A stretch of DNA of 64,000 nucleotides from Ideonella sp. Lineage in GTDB: Bacteria; Pseudomonadota; Gammaproteobacteria; Burkholderiales; Burkholderiaceae_C. The notes beneath the pieces were generated by a model. It saw only the letters and a list, made by a program, of their open reading frames with translations. It ran no database searches and was not told the DNA's origin. Shown piece after piece: positions 54,479 to 64,000 of this stretch. Both the position numbers and the translations under genes were made by a program. How positions within the stretch are numbered: position 1 is the first letter of the stretch; each line of letters starts with the position of its first letter. Where the stretch lies: the NCBI GenBank assembly GCA_015075165.1, contig JABTUY010000005.1, positions 62,001-126,000 of the forward strand. Direction: 5' to 3'.

Positions 54479-56401
54479 TCAAAACGCCCCGACCGCCTTG
54501 AAGCCGGCCAGGCCGAGCCCGAACTGGTAGAGGATCTGCGTCCAGTCCTTGAAATCCTGCACCAGCGTCGTCTTGTTGATCTCTTCCGGCACGAACACGG
54601 TGTCGCCCGGCACGGCCTGGACGCTGGCCAGGTCGGCCTTGCCGCCGAACCAGCCGCCGCCTTGCTGCTGGCTCGACACCACGCTGCCGTTGGCGCGCAC
54701 CACGAACACGCTGCGCTGGTCGGCGCCGCGCGTGGGCCCGCCGGCCAGGCGCAGGTAGTCGTCGATGCTGCGGCGGTCGGAGTACAGGTAGCTGCCGCCG
54801 TTGAACACGCTGCCGAACACGCCCACCGTGGTCGGGCGCGGCGGAATGTAGATGCGGTCACCATCCTCGAGCGCGAGGTCGGGCAACGCCGTGCTGTCGA
54901 CGGCGAGCTGCAGCACCACGCGGCCGGTGGGCCGCACCGCGCGCAGCCGTTCGACCAGGCGCTGCGTGCCGGCCACGCGCGCAGTCTGTGCCGCCGCTTC
55001 GTCGGCATTGCCGGTGCGCTGCGTCGACGAGGCCTTGACCACCTCGGTCTCCAGGTCGCGCAGCGCGCGTTCGTAGTTCTGCTGCTGGGTCACGCGCACG
55101 CTCTCGCGGCTGAACTCGGTGCCGAACACGTAGGCCGCCGGCGTCAGCCCGCCGGCCGCACGCAGCGCGTCGCCCACCGACGACCGCGCCGGCAGCACGA
55201 ACTCACCCGGCCGCATCACCTCGCCTTCGACGCGCACGCGCTTGTTCTGCCGCTGCACCGGCAGCGCGACCGCGGTGCTGTTGAACGCGCGCAGCACGTC
55301 GCCGTTGCGCAGCGGTGTGGCCTGCGCCGCCGGCAGCTCGATCTGCGTGATGCGCACGGTGTTGCGCTCGTCGAGGCGCTCGATCGCCACCCGAGTAGTG
55401 TCGGCCACCGCGGTGAAGCCGCCGGCCATCTGCAGCAGATCGTTGATCGTCTCGCCGCTCTTGAGCTCGAAGATTGCCGGCTGGTTGACGCTGCCGATCA
55501 GCGCCACCTGTGGGCCGACGGCGCCGACGTAGATCACATCGTCGGCCTGCAGCACGCGATCGGCCGAGCGGTCGCCCTTGAGCAAAAGATCGTAGAGGTC
55601 GAAGCTCGTGATCAGCTCGCGGCCGCGGCGCAGCTGCACGTTGCGGAAGCTGCCGGCCGCCGAGGGGCCGCCCGAGCGCATCAGTGCATTGACCAGCGTC
55701 GACAGGCTGCTCACCGTGATGCTGCCGGGCCGCGCGACGTAGCCGGCGATGTAGACGCGGATGCCGCGCAGCTGGCCGAGCGAGGTGCTGATCTGGAAGT
55801 TCTTGAACACCTGCGCCACGCGCCGGCCCACCACGTCGTTGAGGTCGCTTTGCTTGACGCCGGCCACCGCCACAGCGCCCACGCGCGGGATCGAGATGCG
55901 CCCCGAGCGGTCGACGGTGAGCCGCAGATCGGCGTCGACCGAGCCCCATAGCGTGAGGACGACTTCATCGCCGGGCTGCACCAGGTAGTCGGCCGGCACT
56001 TGGGCGTTGAGGTCGCGCGCGTCGGGCGGCGGCTCGAGCAGCAGGTTGGCGCCGAAGCGGCGGATCGGTGCGGCATCCGGCGGCAGATTGGCCAGCCGTT
56101 CGACGTAGACCTCGAAGTCACCGGGCACGTAGGGCGGCGCTGGCTGCAGCAGCAGGCCGGAACCGTCACGATCGAACGGCCGCTGCACCGAAGACGCACC
56201 GAGCGCCGGCAGCGGCGCGCCATTGGGCCGCAGGCGGATCGGGCCACCGGGCTGCTGCTGTTGCTGCGGTTCCTGTGTGGCCGAACGGTCGCTTGCGTTC
56301 AGCGACTGGGACTGCGCCAGAACGACCGGCATTGCGCTCAGCAGCCCGAGTGTCACGACGGCCCAGCGGAAGCGGCGGATCAACGAATCGAGAAACGGCA
56401 T
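54479..56401 (-). CDS. Polysaccharide export outer-membrane protein, Wza family with SLBB domains
   Basis: The 640-residue precursor has a signal peptide (core AVVTLGLLSAMPVVLA, no lipobox Cys), a Gln/Pro linker and a Poly_export domain (ADYLVQPGDEVVLTLWGSVD, about residue 150). Several SLBB domains follow (RVYIAGYVARPGSI and similar). It is larger than E. coli Wza, like SLBB exporters of many Burkholderiales. It would form the outer-membrane channel. An earlier in-frame start adds 25 Arg-rich residues before the signal peptide and was rejected. Confidence 0.88.
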   Translation of the reverse strand: MPFLDSLIRRFRWAVVTLGLLSAMPVVLAQSQSLNASDRSATQEPQQQQQPGGPIRLRPNGAPLPALGASSVQRPFDRDGSGLLLQPAPPYVPGDFEVYVERLANLPPDAAPIRRFGANLLLEPPPDARDLNAQVPADYLVQPGDEVVLTLWGSVDADLRLTVDRSGRISIPRVGAVAVAGVKQSDLNDVVGRRVAQVFKNFQISTSLGQLRGIRVYIAGYVARPGSITVSSLSTLVNALMRSGGPSAAGSFRNVQLRRGRELITSFDLYDLLLKGDRSADRVLQADDVIYVGAVGPQVALIGSVNQPAIFELKSGETINDLLQMAGGFTAVADTTRVAIERLDERNTVRITQIELPAAQATPLRNGDVLRAFNSTAVALPVQRQNKRVRVEGEVMRPGEFVLPARSSVGDALRAAGGLTPAAYVFGTEFSRESVRVTQQQNYERALRDLETEVVKASSTQRTGNADEAAAQTARVAGTQRLVERLRAVRPTGRVVLQLAVDSTALPDLALEDGDRIYIPPRPTTVGVFGSVFNGGSYLYSDRRSIDDYLRLAGGPTRGADQRSVFVVRANGSVVSSQQQGGGWFGGKADLASVQAVPGDTVFVPEEINKTTLVQDFKDWTQILYQFGLGLAGFKAVGAF

Positions 56402-56551
56402 CTGGGTCGGCAAGCAACGGTGGGGGGCCCGCAGGACGGGCGGCCGACTCGGCTCGCTTCGCGGGCGGCGTCGCACTCGTGGCCGGCGGCGATTCTAAGC
56501 CCCTCGATTGCTGCGGGCGGCTCCATGCCGCCCGGCTCGCGACGACGCTCC

Positions 56552-56557
56552 TAGAAT
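56552..56557 (+). promoter_or_regulatory. Candidate -10 box before the WecA-like gene
   Basis: TAGAAT ends 7 bases before ATG 56565, predicting a near-leaderless transcript and favouring that ATG over the one at 56556, which would lie inside the box. Confidence 0.4.
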
Positions 56558-56564
56558 GCGCGCG

Positions 56565-57698
56565 ATGTGGGTTCTGCTCGTCGCCTTTGCGGTGTCGCTG
56601 GCCGTCACGCTGCTGGTGATACGGGCCAGCCGCGGCGGCCGGCACGCTGCGCATGACAGCGATCTGAGCGGGCCACAGAAATTTCATGCGCGCCCGGTGC
56701 CGAGGATCGGCGGCGTCGGCATCTTCGCTGGCATCGTGGGCGCTGCCGCCGTGTTGCTGCTGGTCGACCGTGGTGCGGCCGCGATGGTGGGTTTGCTGTT
56801 GTTGTGCGGGGCGCCGTGCTTTCTCGCCGGCCTTGCCGAGGACTACACCAAGCGCATCAGCCCGCGCCGCCGCTTGTTCTTCACCGCGGTATCGGGCGCG
56901 CTGGCGGTGTGGCTGTTGCAGGCGGCCATCACCCACACCGCGATTCCAGGTCTCGACTGGGTGGTGGCCATGCCGGTCGGCGCGGCGCTTGTCACGGTGT
57001 TCGTGGTCACCGGTGTCGCCAACTCGGTGAACATCATCGACGGCTTCAACGGCCTGTCGTCGATGTGCTGCATGCTGATCCTGGCGGCGGTGGCCTATGT
57101 GGCTTTCCAGGTCGACGATTCCGCGTTGCTGCTGCTGGCACTGGCAGGTATCGGCGCACTGATGGGCTTCTTCATCTGGAACTATCCCGCGGGGCTGGTG
57201 TTCGTTGGCGACGGGGGTGCGTACTTCATTGGCTTCTACACCGCGGAGTTGGCGATTCTGCTGCTGCATCGCAACCCGCAGGTGTCGCCGATGTTCCCGC
57301 TGCTGGCGTGCATCTATCCGGTGTTCGAGACGCTGTTCTCGATCTACCGGCGGCGCTGGCTGCGTGACCAATCGCCCGGCGTGCCCGATGGCATTCACCT
57401 GCATTCGCTGATCTATCGTCGCGTGGTGCGCTGGGCTGCTGGTGCACACGAGGCGAAGGCGTTGACGCGGCGCAATTCGATGACCTCGCCGTACCTCTGG
57501 CTGCTGTGCATGTGCGCGGTCGTGCCGGCGATGCTGTTCTGGAGCCACACCGGTGTGCTGGCCGGGTTCATCGTGCTGTTCAGCGTGGGCTACACGATGC
57601 TGTACTGGCGCATCGTGCGCTTCAGGGCACCGCGCTGGATGGTGATTCACAGTCGGCCGGGCGACCTCGGCGGGCCGCAGGGGTCGGGTCAGGGATAA
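56565..57698 (+). CDS. WecA/MraY-family undecaprenyl-phosphate sugar-1-phosphate transferase
   Basis: The 377-residue polytopic protein has about 10-11 helices and the family motifs LAEDYTKRISPRRRL, SVNIIDGFNGLSS (catalytic Asp), VFVGDGGAYFIGF and the His motif DGIHLHSLIYRR. It transfers a HexNAc-1-phosphate (GlcNAc in WecA) to undecaprenyl phosphate. It is divergent from the wza-like gene and might initiate the rhamnose/FucNAc polymer, while the PglC-like enzyme at 22.1 kb initiates the other. Confidence 0.88.
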   Translation: MWVLLVAFAVSLAVTLLVIRASRGGRHAAHDSDLSGPQKFHARPVPRIGGVGIFAGIVGAAAVLLLVDRGAAAMVGLLLLCGAPCFLAGLAEDYTKRISPRRRLFFTAVSGALAVWLLQAAITHTAIPGLDWVVAMPVGAALVTVFVVTGVANSVNIIDGFNGLSSMCCMLILAAVAYVAFQVDDSALLLLALAGIGALMGFFIWNYPAGLVFVGDGGAYFIGFYTAELAILLLHRNPQVSPMFPLLACIYPVFETLFSIYRRRWLRDQSPGVPDGIHLHSLIYRRVVRWAAGAHEAKALTRRNSMTSPYLWLLCMCAVVPAMLFWSHTGVLAGFIVLFSVGYTMLYWRIVRFRAPRWMVIHSRPGDLGGPQGSGQG

Positions 57699-57699
57699 T
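57694..57699 (+). promoter_or_regulatory. Candidate -10 box before rhlE
   Basis: GATAAT, inside the palindrome GGGATAATCCC (57692-57702), overlaps the stop of the WecA-like gene and ends 9 bases before the rhlE ATG. No clear -35. Confidence 0.4.
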
Positions 57700-57708
57700 C
57701 CCGATCCG

Positions 57709-59145
<1,437 letters not shown>

Positions 59146-59152
59146 GCTGGCT

Positions 59153-59581
59153 GTGGCGGGTGCGGATGTGACCGGCCGCGCCCCGACGGTGCAGCCGGTC
59201 TCGCGAGCCTGGCGAGCGGTGTTCTGGCTGGGCATCGTGGCCGCGTCCGTCCTTGCGCTATGGCCACACGCCGAACCCGGTCCGCCGTGGTTCTCGCATG
59301 CCGACAAGGCGAAGCACGCGCTGGGCTTCGCGCTGCTGGCCGCGGTCGGCCTGCGTGCCGGCTACCGTTCGCTGGCGCTGCTGGCGATCGGGCTGGCCCT
59401 GTTCGGCGGTGCGATCGAGATCGCGCAAGGGCTGTTCACCACCACGCGCTCGGCCGAGTGGCTCGACTGGGCCGCCGACGTGGCGGGCATCGCACTCGGG
59501 TTGGGTGCATGGATCGCATGGCGGGCGCTGGGCACCAGCGGCGTTCGCTCAGGCGGCCTGGAACAGGAACACCGCCGGTAG
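59153..59581 (+). CDS. VanZ-like membrane protein
   Basis: The 142-residue protein has about four membrane helices and the VanZ signature: HADKAKHALGFALLAAVGL, then EIAQGLFTTTRSAEWLDWAA. Function of these small proteins is not established outside vanZ-type teicoplanin resistance. GTG 59153 lies 7 bases after rhlE; GTG 59168 is an alternative. Its 3' end overlaps the convergent methylase gene by 33 bp. Confidence 0.75.
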   Translation: MAGADVTGRAPTVQPVSRAWRAVFWLGIVAASVLALWPHAEPGPPWFSHADKAKHALGFALLAAVGLRAGYRSLALLAIGLALFGGAIEIAQGLFTTTRSAEWLDWAADVAGIALGLGAWIAWRALGTSGVRSGGLEQEHRR

Positions 59582-60322
59582 CCGGTCACTCAGTGCTGGC
59601 GGCGCGCCGCGCCATTGCGCCACGCGTTGCGTGCGGCACCAGCCGCCGGGCCAACCGAGCGCGCACGCCACACTGAGCCGCGTGACCGGCGCCAGGTGCT
59701 CGAGCAGCGCCACCAGCAACGCGCGATTGCGGTAGGGCGTCTCGATCGCGATCTGCGTCTGCGCGTGGCGCTGCGACAGCGCTTCGAGCTCGCGGATGCG
59801 CGCGGCCCGTGGCTCGTCCTTCACCGGCAGGTAGCCGACGAAGGCGAACTGCTGGCCATTGAGCCCGCTGGCCGCCAACGCCAGCAGCAACGCGCTGGCG
59901 CCGGGCAGCGGCTCGACTGCGAGCCCCATCGCATGCGCCTGCGTCACCAGCGTGGCGCCGGGGTCGGCCACCGCGGGCAAGCCGGCTTCCGATAGCAGGC
60001 CGATGTCGTGGCCGGCCAGCGCAGGCTGCAGCAGCGCGGCAAACGAGGCATCGTCGGGCCCGGCGCCGGGGCCCTTGCCCGGCCGCGGCAGCTCGCGGAT
60101 CGTCATCGACTGCAGCGGCATCGCCAGCGCGACCAGCTGCGCCACGCGCTTGATGAAGGCACGTGCCGACTTGGCGTTCTCCACCACCCAGTGGTCGATC
60201 GCGGCCGCGCGCCGGATCACGCCGGTGGGCAGCGCATCGTCGAGCGGGCCCGTGGTGTCAGTGCCGAACTCGAGCGTGTTGGGCACGAGCACGAGCGTGC
60301 CGCGCCGAGCCGGTGTCGTCAC
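59549..60322 (-). CDS. Tetrapyrrole methylase family SAM-dependent methyltransferase (RsmI-like)
   Basis: The 257-residue protein has LVLVPNTLEFG at the start, GLLSEAGLPAVADPGATLVT, PLPGASALLLALAASGL and FVGYLPVKDEPRAARI, the order of motifs in RsmI-related proteins. RsmI methylates 16S rRNA C1402 ribose. This shorter subgroup is found beside maf in betaproteobacteria and its substrate is unproven. GTG 60322 overlaps the maf stop by 4 bases. Confidence 0.82.
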   Translation of the reverse strand: MTTPARRGTLVLVPNTLEFGTDTTGPLDDALPTGVIRRAAAIDHWVVENAKSARAFIKRVAQLVALAMPLQSMTIRELPRPGKGPGAGPDDASFAALLQPALAGHDIGLLSEAGLPAVADPGATLVTQAHAMGLAVEPLPGASALLLALAASGLNGQQFAFVGYLPVKDEPRAARIRELEALSQRHAQTQIAIETPYRNRALLVALLEHLAPVTRLSVACALGWPGGWCRTQRVAQWRGAPPALSDRLPAVFLFQAA

Positions 60323-60948
60323 GGTGCGGCAGGGGCCGCGAGCGGGGCGGCCAGCGGATCGAGCCCGGCGGCGCGCAGCATCGCGGCGGTGCGGATCAGC
60401 GGCAGCCCCACCAGCGCGGTCGGGTCGTCGGATTCGATCGCCTCGACCAGCGCGATGCCCAGCGTCTCGCACTTGGCGCTGCCGGCGCAGTCGTACGGGC
60501 GTTCGGCCTGCAGGTAGGCCTCGATCTCGCGGTCGGCGAGCTCGCGAAAGCGCACGTTCACCGTCGCCAGCGCCTGCTGGCAGAAGCCATCGCGTGCGCG
60601 CACCACCGCCAGCGCGGTGTGGAAGCGCACCGTGCGCCCGCGCATCGCGCGCAGCTGCTGCACCGCGCGCTCGTGCGTGCCGGGTTTGCCGAGCGCGCGG
60701 TCGTCGAGGTCGGCCACCTGGTCGGCGCCGATTACCACCGCATCGGGGTTGTAGCCGGCAACGGCCTGCGCCTTGGCCAGCGCCAGCCGTGCGGCCAACG
60801 CACTCGGGGCTTCACCGTGCAGCGGCGTCTCGTCGACCGCGGGGCCGACCACGTCGAACGGCAGCCGCAGCCGCGCGAGCAGCTCGCGCCGGTAGCGCGA
60901 GGTCGAGGCGAGGATCAGCGGGGACGGCGGGGCGGGGCGCTCGGGCAT
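60319..60948 (-). CDS. maf: Maf-family nucleoside triphosphate pyrophosphatase (YceF type)
   Basis: The 209-residue protein has the Maf signature ILASTSRYRRELLARL at the N-terminus, VIGADQVADLDDRALGKPG and KCETLGIALVEAIESDDPTA. The Cys-containing variant is typical of the YceF group, which hydrolyses 7-methyl-GTP. It is divergent from yceD, as in many proteobacteria. ATG 60966 is an alternative start. Confidence 0.9.
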   Translation of the reverse strand: MPERPAPPSPLILASTSRYRRELLARLRLPFDVVGPAVDETPLHGEAPSALAARLALAKAQAVAGYNPDAVVIGADQVADLDDRALGKPGTHERAVQQLRAMRGRTVRFHTALAVVRARDGFCQQALATVNVRFRELADREIEAYLQAERPYDCAGSAKCETLGIALVEAIESDDPTALVGLPLIRTAAMLRAAGLDPLAAPLAAPAAP

Positions 60949-60978
60949 CGAGGGCGATTGTCCCATCGCCTCGCGCCG

Positions 60979-60984
60979 TAAACT
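60979..60984 (+). promoter_or_regulatory. Candidate -10 box before yceD
   Basis: TAAACT ends 6 bases before ATG 60991, in the maf-yceD divergent gap. A weak -35 candidate TTGTCC lies at 60958-60963. A leaderless transcript is predicted. Confidence 0.4.
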
Positions 60985-60990
60985 GCCGCG

Positions 60991-61542
60991 ATGCGGCGAC
61001 ACGAACCTGAGCAGACGGCATCGCACCTCGACGTGGCCAAGCTGGCGGCCGAAGGCGCGAGCTTGAACGGCCAGTGGGCGGTGGCCGACCTGCCGCGCTG
61101 GCATGCGGCGCAGACCTCCACCATCGCACCCGACGCTGCCGCCGTGCGCTGGCAGGTCGACGGCGAAACGCGTCGTGTCGCCGGCCAGGCGCCGCAGATC
61201 TGGCTGCGCCTGCAGGCGCAGGCACAGGCGGGCCTGACCTGCCAGCGCTGCCTGCAGCCGTTCGGGCCGTTGCTGCAGGTGGACCGCTGGGTCCGCTTCG
61301 TCGCTGGCGAGCAGGAAGCCGAGGCGCTCGACGCCGACAGCGACGACGACGTGCTCGCGCTCGAACCCGCGCTCGATCTGCGCATACTGGTCGAAGACGA
61401 ACTGCTGCTGGCCTGCCCGATCGTGCCCCGCCACGACGATTGCCGGCCCCCAGCGCACCGCGCGGGCGACGAGGCCGAGGCCGCTGCCGACAACCCGTTC
61501 GCCGCGCTGGCCGCGCTGAAGGCGGGGCCGGCGCAGCACTAG
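60991..61542 (+). CDS. yceD: DUF177 protein YceD
   Basis: The 183-residue protein has the conserved Cys-containing [15 protein letters not shown] and the acidic second half with [17 protein letters not shown] and the C-terminal [10 protein letters not shown]. YceD/DUF177 proteins sit before rpmF in most bacteria and are linked to 23S rRNA maturation. The gene order yceD-rpmF-plsX-fabH confirms the call. Confidence 0.92.
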   Translation: MRRHEPEQTASHLDVAKLAAEGASLNGQWAVADLPRWHAAQTSTIAPDAAAVRWQVDGETRRVAGQAPQIWLRLQAQAQAGLTCQRCLQPFGPLLQVDRWVRFVAGEQEAEALDADSDDDVLALEPALDLRILVEDELLLACPIVPRHDDCRPPAHRAGDEAEAAADNPFAALAALKAGPAQH

Positions 61543-61562
61543 GGACGCTCAGCGGACGCTGC

Positions 61563-61568
61563 TACAAT
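61563..61568 (+). promoter_or_regulatory. Candidate -10 box before rpmF
   Basis: TACAAT lies 21 bases after the yceD stop and 122 bases before the rpmF ATG, so rpmF would have a long leader. No clear -35 is visible. The leader (61570-61690) shows no recognised regulatory RNA. Confidence 0.4.
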
Positions 61569-61690
61569 GCGCCGCTTTTTCCTCGGGGCCAGGCGAGCGG
61601 TTCGTGCGGCGAACCCCGCGCGGTGCCCAGGCCGCCGACGGCAGGGCGCCCGCAGCCCGCGTTTGCTGCGGCGATGCATTGGAGAACCCC

Positions 61691-61873
61691 ATGGCTGTTC
61701 AACAGAACAAGAAGTCGCCGTCCAAGCGCGGCATGCACCGGTCGCACAACGCGCTGACCACTCCCGGCACCGGCATCGAGCCCACCACCGGCGAGGTGCA
61801 CCTGCGTCACCACATCAGCCCCACCGGCTTCTACCGTGGCCGCAAGGTGCTGAAGTCGAAGTCCGACGCCTGA
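61691..61873 (+). CDS. rpmF: 50S ribosomal protein L32
   Basis: The 60-residue basic protein starts [20 protein letters not shown] and ends [12 protein letters not shown], a typical L32 (bL32) of the cysteine-less type with [14 protein letters not shown] where others have a zinc ribbon. A GGAG ribosome site precedes the ATG. It lies between yceD and plsX. Confidence 0.98.
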   Translation: MAVQQNKKSPSKRGMHRSHNALTTPGTGIEPTTGEVHLRHHISPTGFYRGRKVLKSKSDA

Positions 61874-61916
61874 CTCCGCCGATGCGGGTGGACCGGCGCC
61901 GACCGGGGTCGCGCCC

Positions 61917-63038
61917 GTGACCACCCCGGCACCGCGCGAGCGGGTCTGCATCGCCGTCGATTGCATGGGCGGCGACCATGGCCCTGCGGCCACGTTGCCG
62001 GGCTGTCGCGCGTTCCTGGCCTCGCACCCGCGTGCCGAGCTGCTGCTCGTCGGCACGGCCTCCGCACTCGCCGCAACGCATGGCTGGGAGCGCTGCAGGA
62101 CCGTCGTCGCCACCGAGGTGGTGAGCATGGACGATCCGATCGAGGTGGCGATGCGCCGCAAGCGGGATTCGTCGCTGCGCGTCGCGATCCAGCAGGTCAA
62201 GGCGGCCGACGGCGCCGAACCGGCCGCGCATGCCTGCGTGTCGGCCGGCAACACCGGTGCGCTGATGGCGCTCGCGCGCTACGTGCTCAAGACGGTCGAC
62301 GGCATCGACCGTCCCGCGATCGCCGCGCTGCTGCCCAATGCGAAGGGGCGCTTCACCCAGGTGCTCGACCTCGGCGCCAACGTCGACTGCACGGCCGAGC
62401 ACCTGCTGCAGTTCGCGGTCATGGGCAGCGCGCTCGCGTCGGCGATCAGCGGCAACGAGAACCCGAGCGTCGGCCTGCTCAACATCGGCGAGGAGGCGAT
62501 CAAGGGCAGCGACACCATCAAGCGCGCCGCCGAGCTGCTGCGCGCCGCCGATGCCGACCGGCATCTGAACTTCCACGGTAACGTCGAGGGCAACGACATC
62601 TTCAAGGGCACGACCGACATCGTGGTCTGCGACGGCTTCGTCGGCAACGTGATGCTCAAGACCTCGGAAGGCCTGGCGGCGATGCTCGGCGGCATGATCC
62701 GCGAGGAGTTCGGCCGCAACTGGCTGACCAAGCTGGCCGCGCTGGCATCGTTGCCGGTGCTCAACCATTTCAAGGCCCGCGTCGACCCCCGGCGCTACAG
62801 CGGCGGCGCGCTGCTCGGCCTGAGGGGCCTGGTGTTCAAGGCGCACGGGTCGTCCGATGCCTTCGCGATCGAACAAGCCCTGGCGCGCGCGTATGATGCG
62901 GCGCGCAATCGGCTGCTCGACCGCGTGCACGATCGCATCGTCGAGACGCTGCAGGCGATGCCTGTCACGGCCGAGGAGCCGGCCGGTGCGCTTGCCGACC
63001 CGCCTGTCGTTCCGCCCGTCGCTTCACCCGCCGAATGA
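61917..63038 (+). CDS. plsX: Phosphate acyltransferase PlsX
   Basis: The 373-residue enzyme has the N-terminal [18 protein letters not shown] and the signature [17 protein letters not shown], plus [16 protein letters not shown]. It makes acyl-phosphate from acyl-ACP for phospholipid synthesis. GTG 61917 is the start 43 bases after rpmF. The stop overlaps the fabH ATG by 4 bases. Confidence 0.96.
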   Translation: MTTPAPRERVCIAVDCMGGDHGPAATLPGCRAFLASHPRAELLLVGTASALAATHGWERCRTVVATEVVSMDDPIEVAMRRKRDSSLRVAIQQVKAADGAEPAAHACVSAGNTGALMALARYVLKTVDGIDRPAIAALLPNAKGRFTQVLDLGANVDCTAEHLLQFAVMGSALASAISGNENPSVGLLNIGEEAIKGSDTIKRAAELLRAADADRHLNFHGNVEGNDIFKGTTDIVVCDGFVGNVMLKTSEGLAAMLGGMIREEFGRNWLTKLAALASLPVLNHFKARVDPRRYSGGALLGLRGLVFKAHGSSDAFAIEQALARAYDAARNRLLDRVHDRIVETLQAMPVTAEEPAGALADPPVVPPVASPAE

Positions 63039-64000
63039 CCGCCCAGCCCCGCCACTCGCGCATCACCGGCACCGGCAGCTTCCTGCCGCCGCGCCGCGTG
63101 ACCAACGCCGAGCTCGCTGCCGAACTCGCGCAGCGGGGCATCGAAACCTCCGACGAATGGATCGTCGAGCGCACCGGCATCCGCGCGCGCCACTTCGCCG
63201 CCAGCGACGTGACCGCGAGCGACCTCGCCTTGGAGGCCTCGCGCCACGCGCTGGAGTCGGCCGGTCGCAAGGCCAGCGAGGTCGACCTGATCGTGCTCGC
63301 CACGTCGACGCCGGACATGGTGTTCCCGTCGACCGCGACGATCCTGCAGCACAAGCTCGGTATCGCCGGCTGCCCGGCGTTCGACCTGCAGGCGGTGTGC
63401 TCGGGCTTCATCTATGCCCTCGCGGTGGCCGACTCGATGATCCGCACTGGGTCGGCGCGCTGCGCGCTGGTGGTGGGCAGCGAGCTGTTCTCGCGCATCC
63501 TCGATTTCGACGACCGCACCACCTGCGTGCTGTTCGGCGACGGCGCCGGCGCCGTGGTGCTCGAGGGCAGCGACACGCCGGGCATCCTGGCGACCGACCT
63601 GCACGCCGATGGTGCGCATCGCGACATCCTGTGCACGCCAGGCACCGTGGCCGGCGGCAAGGTGCTGGGCGATCCGCTGCTGAAGATGGACGGCCCGGCG
63701 GTGTTCAAGCTCGCGGTCCACGTGCTCGAAGCGTCGGCGCGCAAGGTGCTGGCGCAGGCCGGCCGCAGCGAGGCCGATGTCGACTGGCTGGTGCCGCACC
63801 AGGCCAACATCCGCATCATGCAGGGCACCGCGCGCCGGCTGAAGCTGGCGCCGCAGAAGCTGGTGGCCACCGTGGACCAGCACGGCAACACCTCGGCGGC
63901 GTCGATTCCGCTGGCGCTCGATGTGGCCTGCAAGGACGGCCGCGTACAGCGCGGCGACACCGTGCTGCTCGAAGGCGTCGGCGGCGGCTTCACCTGGGGC
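63035..64000 (+). CDS. fabH: Beta-ketoacyl-ACP synthase III, cut by window end
   Basis: The 322 residues visible hold the full catalytic triad of FabH: Cys in [12 protein letters not shown] (about residue 119), His in [10 protein letters not shown] and Asn in [14 protein letters not shown]. The protein is open at the window edge after VGGGFTWG, so only a few C-terminal residues are missing. It condenses acetyl-CoA with malonyl-ACP to start fatty acid synthesis. ATGA overlap with plsX. Confidence 0.96.
   Translation, partial: MTAQPRHSRITGTGSFLPPRRVTNAELAAELAQRGIETSDEWIVERTGIRARHFAASDVTASDLALEASRHALESAGRKASEVDLIVLATSTPDMVFPSTATILQHKLGIAGCPAFDLQAVCSGFIYALAVADSMIRTGSARCALVVGSELFSRILDFDDRTTCVLFGDGAGAVVLEGSDTPGILATDLHADGAHRDILCTPGTVAGGKVLGDPLLKMDGPAVFKLAVHVLEASARKVLAQAGRSEADVDWLVPHQANIRIMQGTARRLKLAPQKLVATVDQHGNTSAASIPLALDVACKDGRVQRGDTVLLEGVGGGFTWG

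Overview
The window comes from a GC-rich chromosome of a betaproteobacterium. The best fit is order Burkholderiales, in or near the Rubrivivax/Methylibium/Leptothrix group. This rests on gene content: an RpoH with the box QRKLFFNLR, the block maf-yceD-rpmF-plsX-fabH, an EPS-associated MarR-type regulator, and M61 peptidase and DUF3108 genes beside lysS. No 16S or tRNA gene is present, so the placement is an inference.

Layout. (1) 1-11.8 kb is housekeeping: the end of ctaB, a SCO1/SenC copper chaperone, rpoH behind a perfect CIRCE operator, ychF, a MOSC protein, a UbiH-type hydroxylase, a DsbC-type protein, an M61 peptidase, a DUF3108 protein, an enoyl-CoA hydratase and lysS. (2) 11.86-24.6 kb is the first surface-polysaccharide operon, all on + and tightly coupled. 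It opens with a chain of three mini-ORFs, then a WlbA/WlbB/WlbC-type amino-uronate trio, methyltransferases, a Wzx flippase, an acyltransferase, two GT4 enzymes, an aminotransferase, a PglC-like initiating transferase and a CapD/WbpM-type dehydratase. (3) 24.6-28 kb is scrambled. It holds two intact AAA/DUF4143 ATPases, a C-terminal fragment of a third, remnants of capD and ugd, a solitary IS end, and a perfect 30-bp palindrome. (4) 28-33.5 kb, on -, is the L-FucNAc block hisF-fnlA-fnlB-fnlC-wbuB, with a truncated hisH. (5) 33.5-47.8 kb, on -, looks visibly less GC-rich and is a second O-antigen-type set: GT4, methyltransferase, an IS nest, Wzy, GT2, Wzx, methyltransferase, GNAT, two beta-propeller proteins of GH43-like appearance, WbqC and a VioA-like aminotransferase. 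(6) 47.8-57.7 kb carries the EPS-type MarR regulator, rmlC, rmlA, a toxin-antitoxin island, rmlD, rmlB, a Wzz-type protein, a Wza/SLBB export protein and a WecA-like transferase. (7) 57.7-64 kb is housekeeping again: rhlE, vanZ-like, an RsmI-like methylase, maf, yceD, rpmF, plsX and fabH (cut by the window end).

How it works together (inference from families). RmlABCD supply dTDP-L-rhamnose. The RmlB product plus the VioA-like enzyme could give dTDP-4-amino-4,6-dideoxyglucose. FnlABC give UDP-L-FucNAc for WbuB. The Wlb trio would build a diacetamido uronate nucleotide sugar, but its UDP-GlcNAc dehydrogenase is absent here. CapD, the second aminotransferase and the PglC-like enzyme look like a bacillosamine-type start. 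WecA is a second possible initiator. Two Wzx flippases, one Wzy, one Wzz and one Wza would assemble and export the polymer(s).

The most notable items are the 4-nt-overlapping mini-ORF cascade before wlbA; CIRCE on rpoH; three IS elements packed into an ancestral 28-bp gap, with every target duplication still readable; the rml operon split by a toxin-antitoxin island that carries rml 3'-end debris; and the GH43-like/WbqC/aminotransferase/GNAT module.
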